A stretch of DNA of 64,000 nucleotides from Calamus simplicifolius. Its lineage: Eukaryota > Streptophyta > Magnoliopsida > Arecales > Arecaceae. The notes beneath the pieces are model-generated. The model worked only from the letters and a program-made list of their open reading frames with translations. It did no database searches and had not been told where the DNA came from. Both the position numbers and the translations under genes were made by a program. Of this stretch, positions 1 to 10,552 are shown one piece after another. Within the stretch, counting starts at the first letter, position 1. Every line of letters starts with the position of its first letter. The stretch lies in contig UESW01000049.1 in the NCBI GenBank assembly GCA_900491605.1, positions 78,429-142,428 on the forward strand. Direction: 5' to 3'.

Positions 1-79
1 ATTAATTGGACGGTAATCGTCCGGAACCCCCACCAAGGTCCGATACCTTCGCCGTCGAACGCCCTTCCATCGTCGCGGG

Positions 80-94
80 AACCCTAACCCTAGG
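80..94 (+). promoter_or_regulatory. telo-box-like motif in CHMP1 leader
   Basis: The run AACCCTAACCCTAGG lies 34 bases before the CHMP1 start codon. AACCCTAA-type telo boxes are common in the leaders of plant housekeeping genes. It is followed by a short (CGCAT)n stretch at about 98-124 that leads straight to the ATG. The promoter itself lies mostly left of the window. Confidence 0.5.
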
Positions 95-127
95 CATCGC
101 AGCGCATCGCATCGCATCGCATCGACG

Positions 128-742
128 ATGAGGAACACGGGGAAGCTGATGAACCAGATCATGGAGCTGAAGTTCACGGCGAAGAGCCTGCAGCGGCAGG
201 CGCGCAAGTGCGAGAAGGAGGAGAAGGCGGGGAAGCTCAAGGTAAAGAAGGCGATCGAGAAGGGCAACATGGACGGCGCCCGCATCTACGCCGAGAACGC
301 CATACGCAAGCGCACCGAGCACATGAACTACCTCCGCCTCGCCTCCCGCCTCGACGCCGTCGTCGCCCGCCTCGACACCCAAGCCAAGATGCAGACCGTC
401 GGCAAGTCCATGGCCTCAATCGTCAAGTCCCTTGACTCCGCCCTCGCCACCGGCAACCTCCAGAAGATGTCCGAGATCATGGACCACTTCGAGCGCCAGT
501 TCGTCAACATGGAGGTCCAGGCCGAGTTCATGGAAGGGGCCATGGCGGGCTCCACCTCCCTCTCCACCCCCGAGTCCGAAGTCAACAGTCTCATGCAGCA
601 GGTCGCCGACGATTATGGCCTCGAGGTCTCTGTCGGCCTCCCGCAGCCCGCCGCGCACGCCGTCTCAGCTCCTGCTGCTGCTGACAAGGTCGACGAGGAC
701 GATCTCTCCAGGCGTCTCGCCGAGCTCAAGGCCAGGGGCTGA
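128..742 (+). CDS. CHMP1: ESCRT-III subunit CHMP1 (SAL1/DID2-like)
   Basis: A single uninterrupted frame encodes 204 residues, the usual length for plant CHMP1. CHMP1 proteins assemble with other ESCRT-III subunits on endosomes and help form multivesicular bodies; they recruit the AAA ATPase VPS4/SKD1 and LIP5. The N-terminal half is the basic Snf7/CHMP helical core (KLMNQIMELKFTAKSLQRQA near residues 6-25, then KCEKEEKAGKLKVKKAIEKG). The C-terminus ends in an acidic-amphipathic helix, DEDDLSRRLAELKARG, which is the MIT-interacting motif (MIM) that binds VPS4-type MIT domains. The start is chosen because the family begins MRNT/MGNT and the leader upstream has no in-frame ATG. Plant CHMP1 genes are commonly intronless, as here. 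Third codon positions are strongly GC-rich, which is common for monocot genes. No break or missing motif is seen. Confidence 0.95.
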   Translation: MRNTGKLMNQIMELKFTAKSLQRQARKCEKEEKAGKLKVKKAIEKGNMDGARIYAENAIRKRTEHMNYLRLASRLDAVVARLDTQAKMQTVGKSMASIVKSLDSALATGNLQKMSEIMDHFERQFVNMEVQAEFMEGAMAGSTSLSTPESEVNSLMQQVADDYGLEVSVGLPQPAAHAVSAPAAADKVDEDDLSRRLAELKARG

Positions 743-813
743 TTCATTGATTCGCTTTACAAGATTGGAGCGGTAATCTGGCTCTTCTTTTTACTGTCTG
801 CTGTTTTTTTTTT

Positions 814-819
814 AATAAA
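814..819 (+). terminator. AATAAA polyadenylation signal for CHMP1
   Basis: A canonical AATAAA stands 72 bases after the CHMP1 stop codon, just after a T-rich tract (803-813), as expected of a plant near-upstream element. Confidence 0.6.
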
Positions 820-1756
820 GCAAAGGGAAAAAATCTTCAAAACAAAATCTTCATAATCTTTTGGTAGCAGTAGATGAATTATGGATTGGATAGTACAGTA
901 GTTGGTACAAAACTTAACTCAGCCTCAGGCCCTCAACCCAAAATTAGTTGGGTTGTTTCTTTTTCCCTCATTTTAGCGGTTTAAGGCCATAATTCTCAAT
1001 GCTAAGTGTATTCTTCTTTATTCCCACATCCATCCAGAGTGCAAGAACCCTTGCCTATTTTAGATGGCTTCCTGATTAACGCTTGCTCACTTTTCACTAT
1101 GATGCAATGTGATTTTATTATCTCAACTTACTGCAAATCTCATGCTTTATCTCAACTTGGGGCCAACTTGGTACAAAACATTATAGACAGGTGGAGCTTA
1201 GTTGATACTCCAGGATTAGAAATGATCTTCATTGGCATATATCTGGATAATACAAACTATTATGTAATGGGTCAACATACAAAAAATAATGTGTCATACT
1301 AGTGGATTGTGTGCTACACATATCATTAAATACAAGAGTGCACATGGTTGTTTTAGCCATTGTTGCACATCATATAAAGTTGTAAACCCTTAAGAATTAT
1401 CTCAACAAAAATTCCATTGAGGATCTCAACTTTATGTTTTCTATACTAGCAGAGACTGGAATTCTTATTCATTGTCGGAGCTTCCATGTTATCTCATCCG
1501 AGGCCCTGTTATTGGTTGAGTGGGGCTTTATCTACTTCTTTCTTGTAGACTATAAAGCCAACCTTTTCCATAGAGAGCTAGGATAGCTTCATTAGCTTGT
1601 TATAGTTATGATATCTTCTCTTTTCTTTGTGAGATTTGCTAAGGGGATTAGTTTCTTTGGGTGATGAAATACATTTGAGACCTTCTGTATTGTTGACAAA
1701 AAAATACACCAACTCTGGATGCCATATTATGCCAACCCCAACTAGGTTACGCTTTT

Positions 1757-1898
1757 TTTGAAGTTAGTTTCTGATACAGTTTTACTTAAAATTATGCCAT
1801 AAAAATCAACACAACTTTTAGCATTATTTTGAAGTTGGTTTCTGGTACATTTTTACTTAAAATTATGCCATAAAAATCAACACAACTTTTAGCATTAT
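1757..1898. repeat. tandem duplication, 71-bp unit, two copies
   Basis: Two adjacent copies of a segment with the core TTGAAGTTRGTTTCTG share nearly all bases, including the block ATGCCATAAAAATCAACAC. The period is 71 bases. Confidence 0.8.
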
Positions 1899-2986
1899 TG
1901 CCTGGTGCCTGTTTGCTAAGGATCTTTATAACAATACAAGCACACATGACCCTCAAATATCTATCACATGTTTACAGGCAGGCAGCCACCCATAATTTAT
2001 TCTTTATCGTGACTGGGGCCTCTTCATACCTGGTTTAAATACTCACACTGCATGTGTATTGACATTAGGTCTACTACTTAGAGGATTCTTCAAATTTTGT
2101 ATTATTAAGAACTTATCCTTACAGAGGAATCCTACAAACCAGATGTTAAAAGCTTCGACGTGTTTATTATTTTGCTGTAACAAACTAGCAATAACAACAA
2201 TAACAATAATAACAACAATAAAGCCTTAATTCCACATTAATTGGGGTTGGTCTTTATCTTATTATAGCAAACCAACATAAATGGAAAAAAATGGTCTTCA
2301 GTTTCTGTTGATCAATATCATGTACTAGACATGTTCAATTTGCGGGGCAAAATTTCCATTTTTGGATTACATATAGTCTTGAAAAATGTCAATCATATTG
2401 GATTAAAATATTGTCTCATGCTTTCTACTACAGAATTGTTGTTTTCAATGCTATATTCATTGGATGATGATATAAATGTAAAAATTATTTATATATAGTC
2501 AGAGGCAAAAACATTTAATCATGTCTCGTTTTTCAAATCAAATCTTGGAGCTTCAGGAATCTGGTTCCTCAAATCATACTTGACAACAGTTTATGCAGAA
2601 TGCCAGTTCATGCTGGTAACCAAGCAGCGCTAGTTTTATGTCCTAGGACAAACGTGTGCATATCTATGGAGACAGGTTTCCTTTTTTTTGCTGATGTGCA
2701 ACAGATCTTACATGTAATAAGAACTAGCATGTGAATTTTGTTCTAGTTAAACCATAGATTTTTTATTCCCTAAGGCCCTGTTCGGATGCTCGGATGGTTG
2801 ACCATGGAATAAATCCATAGATGGCTGAAAAATTGGTATCTTGAGGAGTCGTGTGCTAAGGAGAGAGACTTTTACTAATTTGAGATATTTTGATGATCCA
2901 TACAAACTGATACGATGTAAATCACCTGCAGAAGGAATGCCGTGTCTCAATTTTTTAGGATTGCAGATCCAGTCTTCCCCCGATTG

Positions 2987-3241
2987 ACTAAAATTCTTTT
3001 CTTTCAATTGCTGCTCCTTTACTCATCGGATGTTGTATGAATATATTCCAGAGATAACTTACCAGGCTTCCAGACATACCCTAAATCTTAATGGTTGGTA
3101 ATTACCAACCATTAAGATATAACTAAAATTCTTTTCTTTCAATTGCTGCTCCTTTACTCACCAGATGTTGTATGAATATATTCCAGAGATAACTTACCAG
3201 GCTTCCAGACATACCCTAAATCTTAATGGTTGGAAATTACC
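2987..3241. repeat. tandem duplication, 135-bp period
   Basis: The segment beginning ACTAAAATTCTTTTCTTTC at 2987 recurs at 3122 with only a few changes. The junction between the copies is the perfect palindrome at 3085-3118. Confidence 0.8.
3085..3118. repeat. perfect 34-bp palindrome
   Basis: Starting ATCTTAATGGTTGGTAA, the 34 bases equal their own reverse complement with no spacer. It sits at the junction of the 135-bp duplication; the second copy at about 3220-3238 holds only the first arm. Confidence 0.9.
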
Positions 3242-3536
3242 TTGTGTTTTCAATAATAATCATTCATTTAATTCAGAATTTGTATAGATACATGTTCTAG
3301 TTAAAATGCAAATATCAGATTCCTCCTATTTTTGGATGCTGTTTTAGTCTTATTGATGATAATGTTTACTGATTTTCTGTAAACCTTGACGATCTTCATT
3401 CTTTCTTGACCTCAAGATTACTGCTACTCTTTTTTTTTTTAAACCTTCTCAATTTTGTTGAATTTATGCTTAAATTCTCATCAGCTGAAGGTTTCTAATA
3501 AATATAGAAATTTTCATCCTTGAAGCTCCCAACATT

Positions 3537-3716
3537 CGAACTGGACTTTGAAACAATCAGCAGCACGCTTTCAAATCCTGACTGAATGCTCCGTGGGATG
3601 CCAAGACAAGTAACCATTTCAAGTTTTTCGAACTGCACTTTGAAACAATCAGTAGCATGCTTTCAAATCCTGACTGAATGCTCTGTGGGATGCCAAGACA
3701 AGTAACCATTTCAAGT
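3537..3716. repeat. tandem duplication, 92-bp period, two copies
   Basis: The block from CGAACTG through CCATTTCAAGT occurs at 3537-3624 and 3629-3716 with a few transitions between the copies. Confidence 0.8.
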
Positions 3717-4467
3717 ATCAGGATGGAATCATCCTGCTATTATCCTAAAATCCTAATCTGCGCATCTTGGATGGTGGTGTGTCTCATTCCATGAAAACAG
3801 TGGTATAGTAAACTTGATGATCACCCACCAAGAGACTACATATACTTTGATGATCCTCAGTTAATTTGCTCTAGTTTGTTATCTTTGTTTTGTGTAGCAC
3901 CATCATATCATTGTTCTTTCCTCTGAATGTGACCCTAATGGGTATAAACTTGGTGAGTTATTACCAAATGAGGTTAAATAACCCCTTTTCTTCTTCAAGT
4001 AGAGTAAAAAAAGGAATTATTTGTTCCAGACTTTAATTTTAATGAACAGAATCGTTAATCATCTCATCTCTGCTCATAAAAATAATCTATTCTGAGACAA
4101 AAATGTTAATGAACAGAATGAACCATCTCTTTTCTAACAGAATGAACCATCTCTTTTCTAATGCATAGAAAATACACAATGCAGTTACTCTGTATTATCT
4201 TCGTGTCTTAATACTTTTGCTGTCTTTGGCACTACTTTTTTTATTTAATCAGAGCTCTAGATGACGGCTTGCCGTTTTATAAATTTATGACTAACTGCCA
4301 ATGATTTGCTTTTCATGTCAGAAAATGGACGATCTTAGGCATTCATTGCTGACTCATTCAAATTTCGTGCTATTGCAGGCCTTCAGTTTCTCTTGCTGAA
4401 AATAGATGTTCTAGCCTTCATCCATAGTATGCTGAGACATGATGTTAATTGATATACTTGTAGATAC

Positions 4468-6313
4468 TGATGGGGCCAGTTGACCCCATGAAAAATAAAA
4501 CTTTTTGGACGGCCTCAAAAGCCGATGGACGCCTGCTTCGGCCGTCAGCGCCGGCCGCCAGCGGCGGCCTCCAACGTCGTCTCCTTGCCGGCCTCCAAGG
4601 CCGGCACATCAAAGGCCGACACCTGCCAAGCTCAGAATCTTCAAGCCAGGCGGTTCCGGCACATTCCCAGCCGACCCCGGCGTCTCCAAGCCAGGCGGTC
4701 CCGGCGCATTCCCAGCCGGCCTCGCGTCTCCAAGCTAGCCGGCCCCGACGCATTCCCAGCCGGCCTTGGCGTCTCCAAGCCAAGCGGCCTCGGCATATTC
4801 CCAGTCGGCCCCAGCGTCTCCAAGCCAGGCGGCCTCGGCACATTTTCAGCCGGCCCTGGCGCATTCCTAGCCGGCCCCGGCGTCTCCGAGCCAGGTGGCC
4901 CCGGCGTCTCCAAGCCAGGCGGCCCCGGCACATTCCCAGCCGGCTCCGGCGCATTCCTAGCCGGCCTCGGCGTCTCCAAGCCAGGCGGCCCCGGCGCATT
5001 CCTCGCCGGCCCCGGCATCTCCAAGCTAGCCAGCCCCGGTGCATTCCCAGCCGGCCCTGGCGTCTTCAAGCCAGGCAGCCCCGGCGCATTCCTAGCCGGC
5101 CCCGGCGTCTCCGAGCCAAGCGGCCCCGGCGCATTCCTAGCCGGCCCCGGCGTCTCCGAGCCAGGCGGCCCCGGCGCATTCCTCGCCGGTCCCGGCATCT
5201 CCAAGTAAGGCGGCCCCGGCACATTCCCAGCCGGCCCCGGCGTCTCCAAGCCAGGCGGCTCCGGTACATTCCCAGCCGGCCCCGACATCTCCAAGCTAGC
5301 TGGCCTCGGCGCATTCCCAGCTGGCCTCGGCGTCTCCAAGCTAGCCGGCCCCGGTGTCTCCAAGCTAGCCGGCCTCCGACGTCTTCCCGGTCAGCCTGAC
5401 TCGGCTCCGGCGTCCCCTGTGTCGTCGAGTCGGCCAAGGCCGTCTCTGACCGGCCCGACTCGGCCCCGGCGTCCCCCGTCCCGCCGAGTCGGCCAAGGCC
5501 GTCCCCGACCCGACTCGGCCCCGGCGTCCTCCGTCCCGCCGAGTCGGCCAAGGCCGTCCACGGCCGGCCCGACTCGGCCCCGTCGTGTCTTATCCCATCG
5601 AGTCGGCCAAGGCCGTCCTTGGCCGCCCGACTCGGCCCTCGGCGCCTCCAGCTCCGTCGAGTCAACCAAGGATATCCCCGATCGGCTCGTCTCATCCCCA
5701 TCGTCTCGAAGACCACCGACTCGGTCCCGTCTCGGTACTGCCATGCCGGCTGGCTGGGCCTCGGCCATCTCAGGTCGACTCAGCTCGGCCCTGGCAAGAC
5801 GGGATCTCCTGGTTTCCGTCAGATCAGCCCTAACGGTTCAAAAATCGCTCTCTGACGCGCCGTCCGACAAAGTCAGACGCGCGGCACACGTCGCCCGACA
5901 ACGTCAGACGCGTGACGCACGCCGCCTGATAGCCCTGCTGCTGATGGGACGTAACCTACCAACCAGTCCAGATTCACGCAACGGCTCAGCAGACCTTCTG
6001 ACCTCATGAAAACCCACGTGATGTTGTAGCGCCAACCCCTATAAAAGAGTAAATTACGTCGAAAACTAGGTAAGACACATCTCACGCACTCGATGCCCTG
6101 ACTCTCAAAGGAACTACCTAATCCTTCTGAGATCTCTTCCTCCTCAAGAGCTTTCTCGAGCTCCTTCTTGACTGTGACCTCTGTCACTAACTTGGGCGTC
6201 GGAGGGTCTCACCGGAGAACCCTCTCTGGTCTTGGGACTTCTTTGCAGGCAACCCGATGAAGGAAGAAGAGCCTCCGTTCCCGACGTCCAGGAGGGGTGA
6301 TCGAGTGTCATCA
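4468..6313 (+). repeat. 5' LTR of the gypsy element
   Basis: 1846 bases, TGATG...CATCA. U3 holds a GC-rich array with a 45-base unit (about 4640-5390), then a second array with a 55-59-base unit carrying GAGTCGGCCAAGGCCGTC (about 5395-5680). A CACGTG core at about 6014 precedes the TATA box TATAAAAG at 6040-6047. The long open frames across this LTR on both strands come from the 45-base period being divisible by three and are not genes. Confidence 0.92.
6040..6047 (+). promoter_or_regulatory. TATA box of the 5' LTR
   Basis: TATAAAAG follows a CACGTG-containing motif by about 20 bases and is conserved at 14970-14977 in the 3' LTR. Element transcription would start about 30 bases downstream, placing R and U5 in 6075-6313. 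Confidence 0.7.
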
Positions 6314-6316
6314 GAT

Positions 6317-6333
6317 TGGCGCGCCAGGTAGGA
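6317..6333 (+). promoter_or_regulatory. putative primer binding site
   Basis: TGGCGCGCCAGGTAGG begins three bases after the LTR end, with the TGG expected from pairing to a tRNA 3' CCA. I could not assign the priming tRNA. Confidence 0.55.
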
Positions 6334-6408
6334 GGAAAGAAGATAAGAAAGAGTAGCGAGCGTCTCCCCTGAGCTACACCTTTCATCTCCTTTCTTCTCC
6401 TAGAAGCC

Positions 6409-7930
6409 ATGGTGGTGACACGAGCCCAGGATGCCTCCGTCAGCTGTCCGGCGGGGCTCATCCCGCCAGCTAGACAGTAGGAGGTCAATCCCTCTGCTAC
6501 CAGCCATTCGGTTACCGGCCCGCCACCGAACGCCGCCCTTCAAATAGCGGAGCAGCTGGCAACCCTCTCCCAGCAAGTTCAGAATCTCACCGTCATGGTC
6601 CACGGGCTCCAGCAGCAGCAGTTCGTGGCCACCCAGCATCAGACTGCTCCCTTCACCAGCCAACAGTCAGCGAGGGGAGGCTCCCCTCGCTGGGGGGCCG
6701 GCCAACGTCAGGCTTCCCCCATGAAGCCTCGCTGCGAGCCCTCCAAGCGGCCGCGGTCCCCTGACCACGGCCCCAGCGAGCTTCCTCCCAAGCCACATCA
6801 TCGCGAGGAACCCAGGCGGAAGTCCCGACTTCCGTCTCCATCCTCTGCTTCCTCTTCTTCTTCTTCCTCCGAGCCATCTCGGAGGGCTCCGACGATCAAC
6901 TGTCATGCAGAGGAACGCCTGGAGGAGTACAACCGGCGCCTCGACGAGCTCGCCAGGAGGATCAACCACCAGCCGGAGGAAGAGTTTGACACTCGTCCTC
7001 CTTACACCCGCCGCATACTGGAGCAACCGGTTCCCTCCAGATTCCGCTTCCCCCAGGTAGACCCGTACAACGGTACGACCGACCCTCTTGACCACCTCGA
7101 GAGCTACAAGGCCATGATGCAAGTCCAGGGCGCCTCAGACGCCCTCCTCTGCAAGGCCTTCCCTGTAACCCTGCGGAAGGCCGCCCGTGCGTGGCATTCA
7201 CGCCTATCCCCCACAGCATAGACTCCTTCCGGGAGCTCGAGAGGGCGTTCCTGGCCCACTTTAACGCCTGCCGCCGGATCCCAAGGGTGGCGGACAGCCT
7301 CTTCTCCGTCCGCCAGAAGGAAGGAGAGTCCCTGCGGGACTTTGTGTCCCGATTCAAAACCGCCGCCCTCGAGGTCTACCATCTCGATGATGCGGTGGCC
7401 ACCCTGGCGCTGAAGCGGGGACTCCTTTCGTCCCGCTTCACCTTCTCCCTGGACAAGAAGCCCCCGAGCTCCTACTCCGACCTCCTCCTCCGGGCCCAGA
7501 AGTACATCGGGCAGATGAAGCCGACCTCACTCGCCGGGAGTCTTCGAAGTCCTCCAGCTACAAATCCGCTCGCCCTGAGCCGAGCGGGCCTCCTCGACAT
7601 CGCCGATCCGACCCACCTCGTCGGTCCGACAACAGGCGCCGGAGCCCTGTCCCCGATGAGGGTAAGCTCACTCCCTCCTTGCCCCTCGATCCCACATCCT
7701 GATGGAGATCGAGGCGAGCCCTACCTTCAACGTCCTCCCCCCATGAAGAAGGGTGCATCCCGCGACAGAAGCCGCTACTATCGATTCCACCGGACTATGG
7801 CCACGACACCGACAGCTGCTACAGCTTGAAGCGGGCCATCGAGGAGCTCATCCAATGGGGCTACCTCGGCAAGTACGTCCAGAAGACGCCACAGCGCTGT
7901 TGGCCATCATGGGGCCTCCGCTAGCTTAAG
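6409..7930 (+). pseudogene. gypsy gag remnant
   Basis: Gag would form the retroelement particle. A frame opens at the ATG at 6409 but meets TAG at 6478-6480, then reopens in the same frame. The recognisable retrotransposon-gag region (about 7020-7540) carries PYNGTTDPLDHL, then ARAWHSRLSP, followed by a shift at about 7215 into a different frame with FRELERAFLAHF and LRDFVSRFKTAALEV. A degenerate zinc-binding segment of the Tat type (HDTDSCYSLKRAIEEL) lies near 7800-7850 in another frame. Low-complexity Ser/Pro-rich sequence fills 6640-6890. No intact Gag can be made. Confidence 0.85.
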
Positions 7931-7936
7931 CCGCCG

Positions 7937-8524
7937 TTGACAACACTCCCACGGAGCGGACTGTCGGGATGGTGTCCTGGGGGTCAGCCCTTGCGTCCAA
8001 GCGGCCGAGGGGAAGGATGCTCAAATAATGTAATGCCCCGGGGGGAGACTGTTGTAATGGAAAATATAAACAATGAAGGCGTAGTCGTCGCTATGATGAT
8101 CGCCAAACACCCTGTAAAAAGGATAGTTGATAGTGGCAGCTCAGCTGACATCCTTACTTACGACGCCTTTGTTCGGATGGATTTATCTGTTGACTCCCTT
8201 CAGCCCGTGGCGGCCCCGCTAGTCGGATTCACTGGAGATTCTGTGAGGGTCGAGGGCAAAATATCCTTCCCTGTGACGGCGGAACCCGCCATGCCAAAGC
8301 ACCGTGATCATAAAATTCCTAGTCGTGAGGGTCCTTTGGCATACAACGCCATTCTTGGGCGTCCTGGCCTGAATCTTTTGGACGCGGTTATCTCCACCCG
8401 ACGTCTACTGGTGCAGTTCCCCACCAGCGAGGGAGTTGGAGAAATGCGCGGGGAGATAAGCCCGTCTTACCTTGCTATCATGCGGCGTCAAGCCCTTTGG
8501 AGGCCGACCCGTGGAAGCGTCTGA
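7937..8524 (+). pseudogene. gypsy aspartic protease domain
   Basis: The retropepsin would cut the Gag-Pol polyprotein. The catalytic motif appears as DSGSSADIL (around 8120-8145), followed by the hydrophobic flap region and the AILGRPGLNLL segment (about 8350), which matches the ILGRP motif of Ty3/gypsy proteases. The frame is open over this domain but is disconnected from gag and RT by indels. Confidence 0.85.
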
Positions 8525-8608
8525 CCCTAGAGATTCCGCCAAAGGAGGGGAGCCCGCCGAGCACCTCCTGACTTTCCCCTCAGTGATGACCCAGCAAGGA
8601 CCGTCCGT

Positions 8609-9590
8609 GTGGGCGGACTCCTTCCCCTGGAAGACCGGGAGCGTCTCTTAGCTTTCCTGCGGGCTAACTCGGACGTATTCGCTTGGTCAGCGTCCGACAT
8701 GCCCGGCATCCTCTCGGAGGTCATCACCCACAAACTCAACATCGACCCGCGCCACCGTCCGATCCGTCAAAAGAAGAGGAGCTTTGCCCCCGACCGACAA
8801 AGGGCGATTGATGAAGAAGTCAACAAGCTGATCAGCGCCGGCCACATCCGGAAGGCGCACTACCCAAGCTGGCTGGCCAACGTAGTCATGGTGCGCAAGG
8901 CAAACGGGAGCTGGAGGATATGTATAGACTTCACCGACCTCAACAAGGCGTGCCCAAAAGACAGCTTTCCTTGCCAAGAATTGACCAGCTGGTCGATTCC
9001 ACCTCTGGTCACGAGCTTCTCAGCTTCATGGACGCCTTCTCCGGATATAATCAGATAAGGATGGACCCCGGCGACGAGGAGCACACCTCCTTTGTGACAG
9101 AGAAAGGCATTTACTGTTACAAGGTGATGCCTTTCGGCCTCAAGAATGCAGGAGCGACATATCAAAGGCTGATGAACAAGGTGTTCCAGACCAGCTCGGC
9201 GGAACATGGAAGTCTACGTGGACGACATGCTGACGAAGAGCACCCGTGCCGCCGACCACATCTCCGACCTAGAAGAAACTTTTAACAACCTCGTCGCTTC
9301 CAAGTCAAGCTGAACCCTAAGAAGTGTGCTTTTGGGGTCACGGCAGGTAAATTTCTGGGCTTTATGGTGACCCAGCGTGGAATCGAGGCGAACCCAGAGA
9401 AGATCAGCGCCATACTTGACATGAGGCCGCCGTCCAACAAGAAGGAAGTGCAACGGCTAACGGGAAGGATAGCGGCTCTGAGTCGTTTCCTCTCTAGATC
9501 GGCAGAGAGGTGCTTGCCTTTCTTCAAGGCCCTGCGGAAGGTGAACGGTTTTGCATGGACGGACGACTGCCAGAAGCTTTCGATGGCTTA
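8609..9590 (+). pseudogene. gypsy reverse transcriptase remnant
   Basis: RT copies element RNA into DNA. Visible blocks in order are FAWSASDMPGI, HIRKAHYPSWLANVVMV, GSWRICIDFTDLNKACPKD, LLSFMDAFSGYNQIRMD, VMPFGLKNAGATYQRLMN, and the catalytic VYVDDM near 9213-9230, then the connection GRIAALSRFLSRSAER. The frame changes at about 8985, about 9200 and near 9300, each fitting a one- or two-base indel, so the protein is interrupted. Confidence 0.9.
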
Positions 9591-9975
9591 AAGGCGTTCC
9601 TGTCCTCCCCACCGCTCCTCTCCAAGCCGAGAGACGGGGAGAGTCTTTCCCTCTACTTAGCCACCTCCTCGGAAGCCGTCAGCTCAGTCCTGGTGCGCCT
9701 AGACGCTGACGGAACCCAAAGGCCAGTCTACTACGTGAGCAAGGTCCTGCACGACGCCGAGGTCAGGTATTCCAAAACAGAAAAAGTCATTTTCGCCTTG
9801 ATAGTTTCTGCCCGGCGTCTTCGCCCGTATTTCCAAGCCCATCCTATCGTGGTGCTCACGGACCAACCTCTCCGAGCCATCCTGGCCCGTCGGATACTTC
9901 GGGTCGACTCGCCAAATGGGCCATCAAGCTGGGAGAGTTCGACATCTCTTTCCAAGCACGACCGGCCTTGAAGTC
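9555..9975 (+). pseudogene. gypsy RNase H domain (first)
   Basis: The standard gypsy RNase H follows RT: WTDDCQEAF-like start, LSLYLATSSEAVSSVLV, RPVYYVSKVLHDAE, YSKTEKVIFAL and VVLTDQPLRAIL. It would degrade the RNA strand during reverse transcription. A shift near 9905 separates it from the following linker. Confidence 0.85.
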
Positions 9976-10069
9976 CAAGTCCTGGCCGACTTCCTGGTCG
10001 AGTGCACTTGGGCGGAAGATCTCAAGGAGATCCCTGGGGAGCAGCCCAGGCCCAAGCCGGGCGGTGATG

Positions 10070-10420
10070 GAGAGACCTGGATCCTCCACATGGACGGCAC
10101 ATCGAATTCTCAAGGGAGTGGCGCCGGCCTCATTCTTGCCGGGCCGGGAGGAGAAAGAACCGAGTGCACCCTGAGATTTCTTTTTGAAGCCACCAACAAC
10201 CAGACGGAGTACGAGGCCCTGCTGGCCGGGTTAAGATTAGCCCAGGAGGTTGGAGCAAAGCACCTCAGAGCCTATACAGACTCGCAACTCGTCTCCGGCA
10301 AATCAACGGAGAGTATGAGGCGCGCGACCCCGTTATGGCGCAATACCTGAAAAAGGTTCAACTCTTGACCTCCTCACTGCCCTACTTCAGCATCAGTTAC
10401 ATCCCCCGAGTGAAAACGCA
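10070..10420 (+). pseudogene. second (archaeal-type) RNase H domain
   Basis: A second RNase H fold lies between the first and the integrase: HMDGTSNSQGSGAGLIL (first Asp), TEYEALLAGLRLAQE (Glu) and YTDSQLVSG (second Asp). This extra domain is typical of Tat-lineage plant gypsy elements. The last quarter is in a different frame after about 10310. Confidence 0.85.
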
Positions 10421-10552
10421 AAGGCCGACGTCTTCTCTCGACTGGCTACCTCCACCGACGGCCTGACAAGGGACGCCTACATCGAATATCTGGAAAGGCC
10501 CAGTATAGAGGGCGGAGATGAAGTCCTCCCGCTCACCCCGGAGCCTACATGG

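Larger units (their letters stand above)
820..4462. other. intergenic AT-rich DNA, no gene seen
   Basis: No frame here has coding character; the longest frames are short, AT-rich and unlike known proteins. The stretch holds local tandem duplications (listed separately), a simple CAA/TAA-rich run at about 2185-2222 followed by a dispersed-repeat tail resembling the one at 37.2 kb, and T-tracts. A GGCCCTGTTCGG motif at about 2774 resembles a PIF/Harbinger-type MITE end, but no partner end was found. Confidence 0.5.

Noticed and set aside
80..94. Telomeric repeat remnant
   Set aside because: Only two units, located in a gene leader; better read as a telo-box motif.
4470..5399. Long proline/arginine- or glycine-rich reading frames on both strands
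   Set aside because: They coincide with the 45-base LTR array, occur in several frames at once, and recur in the other LTR; no independent start context or family match.
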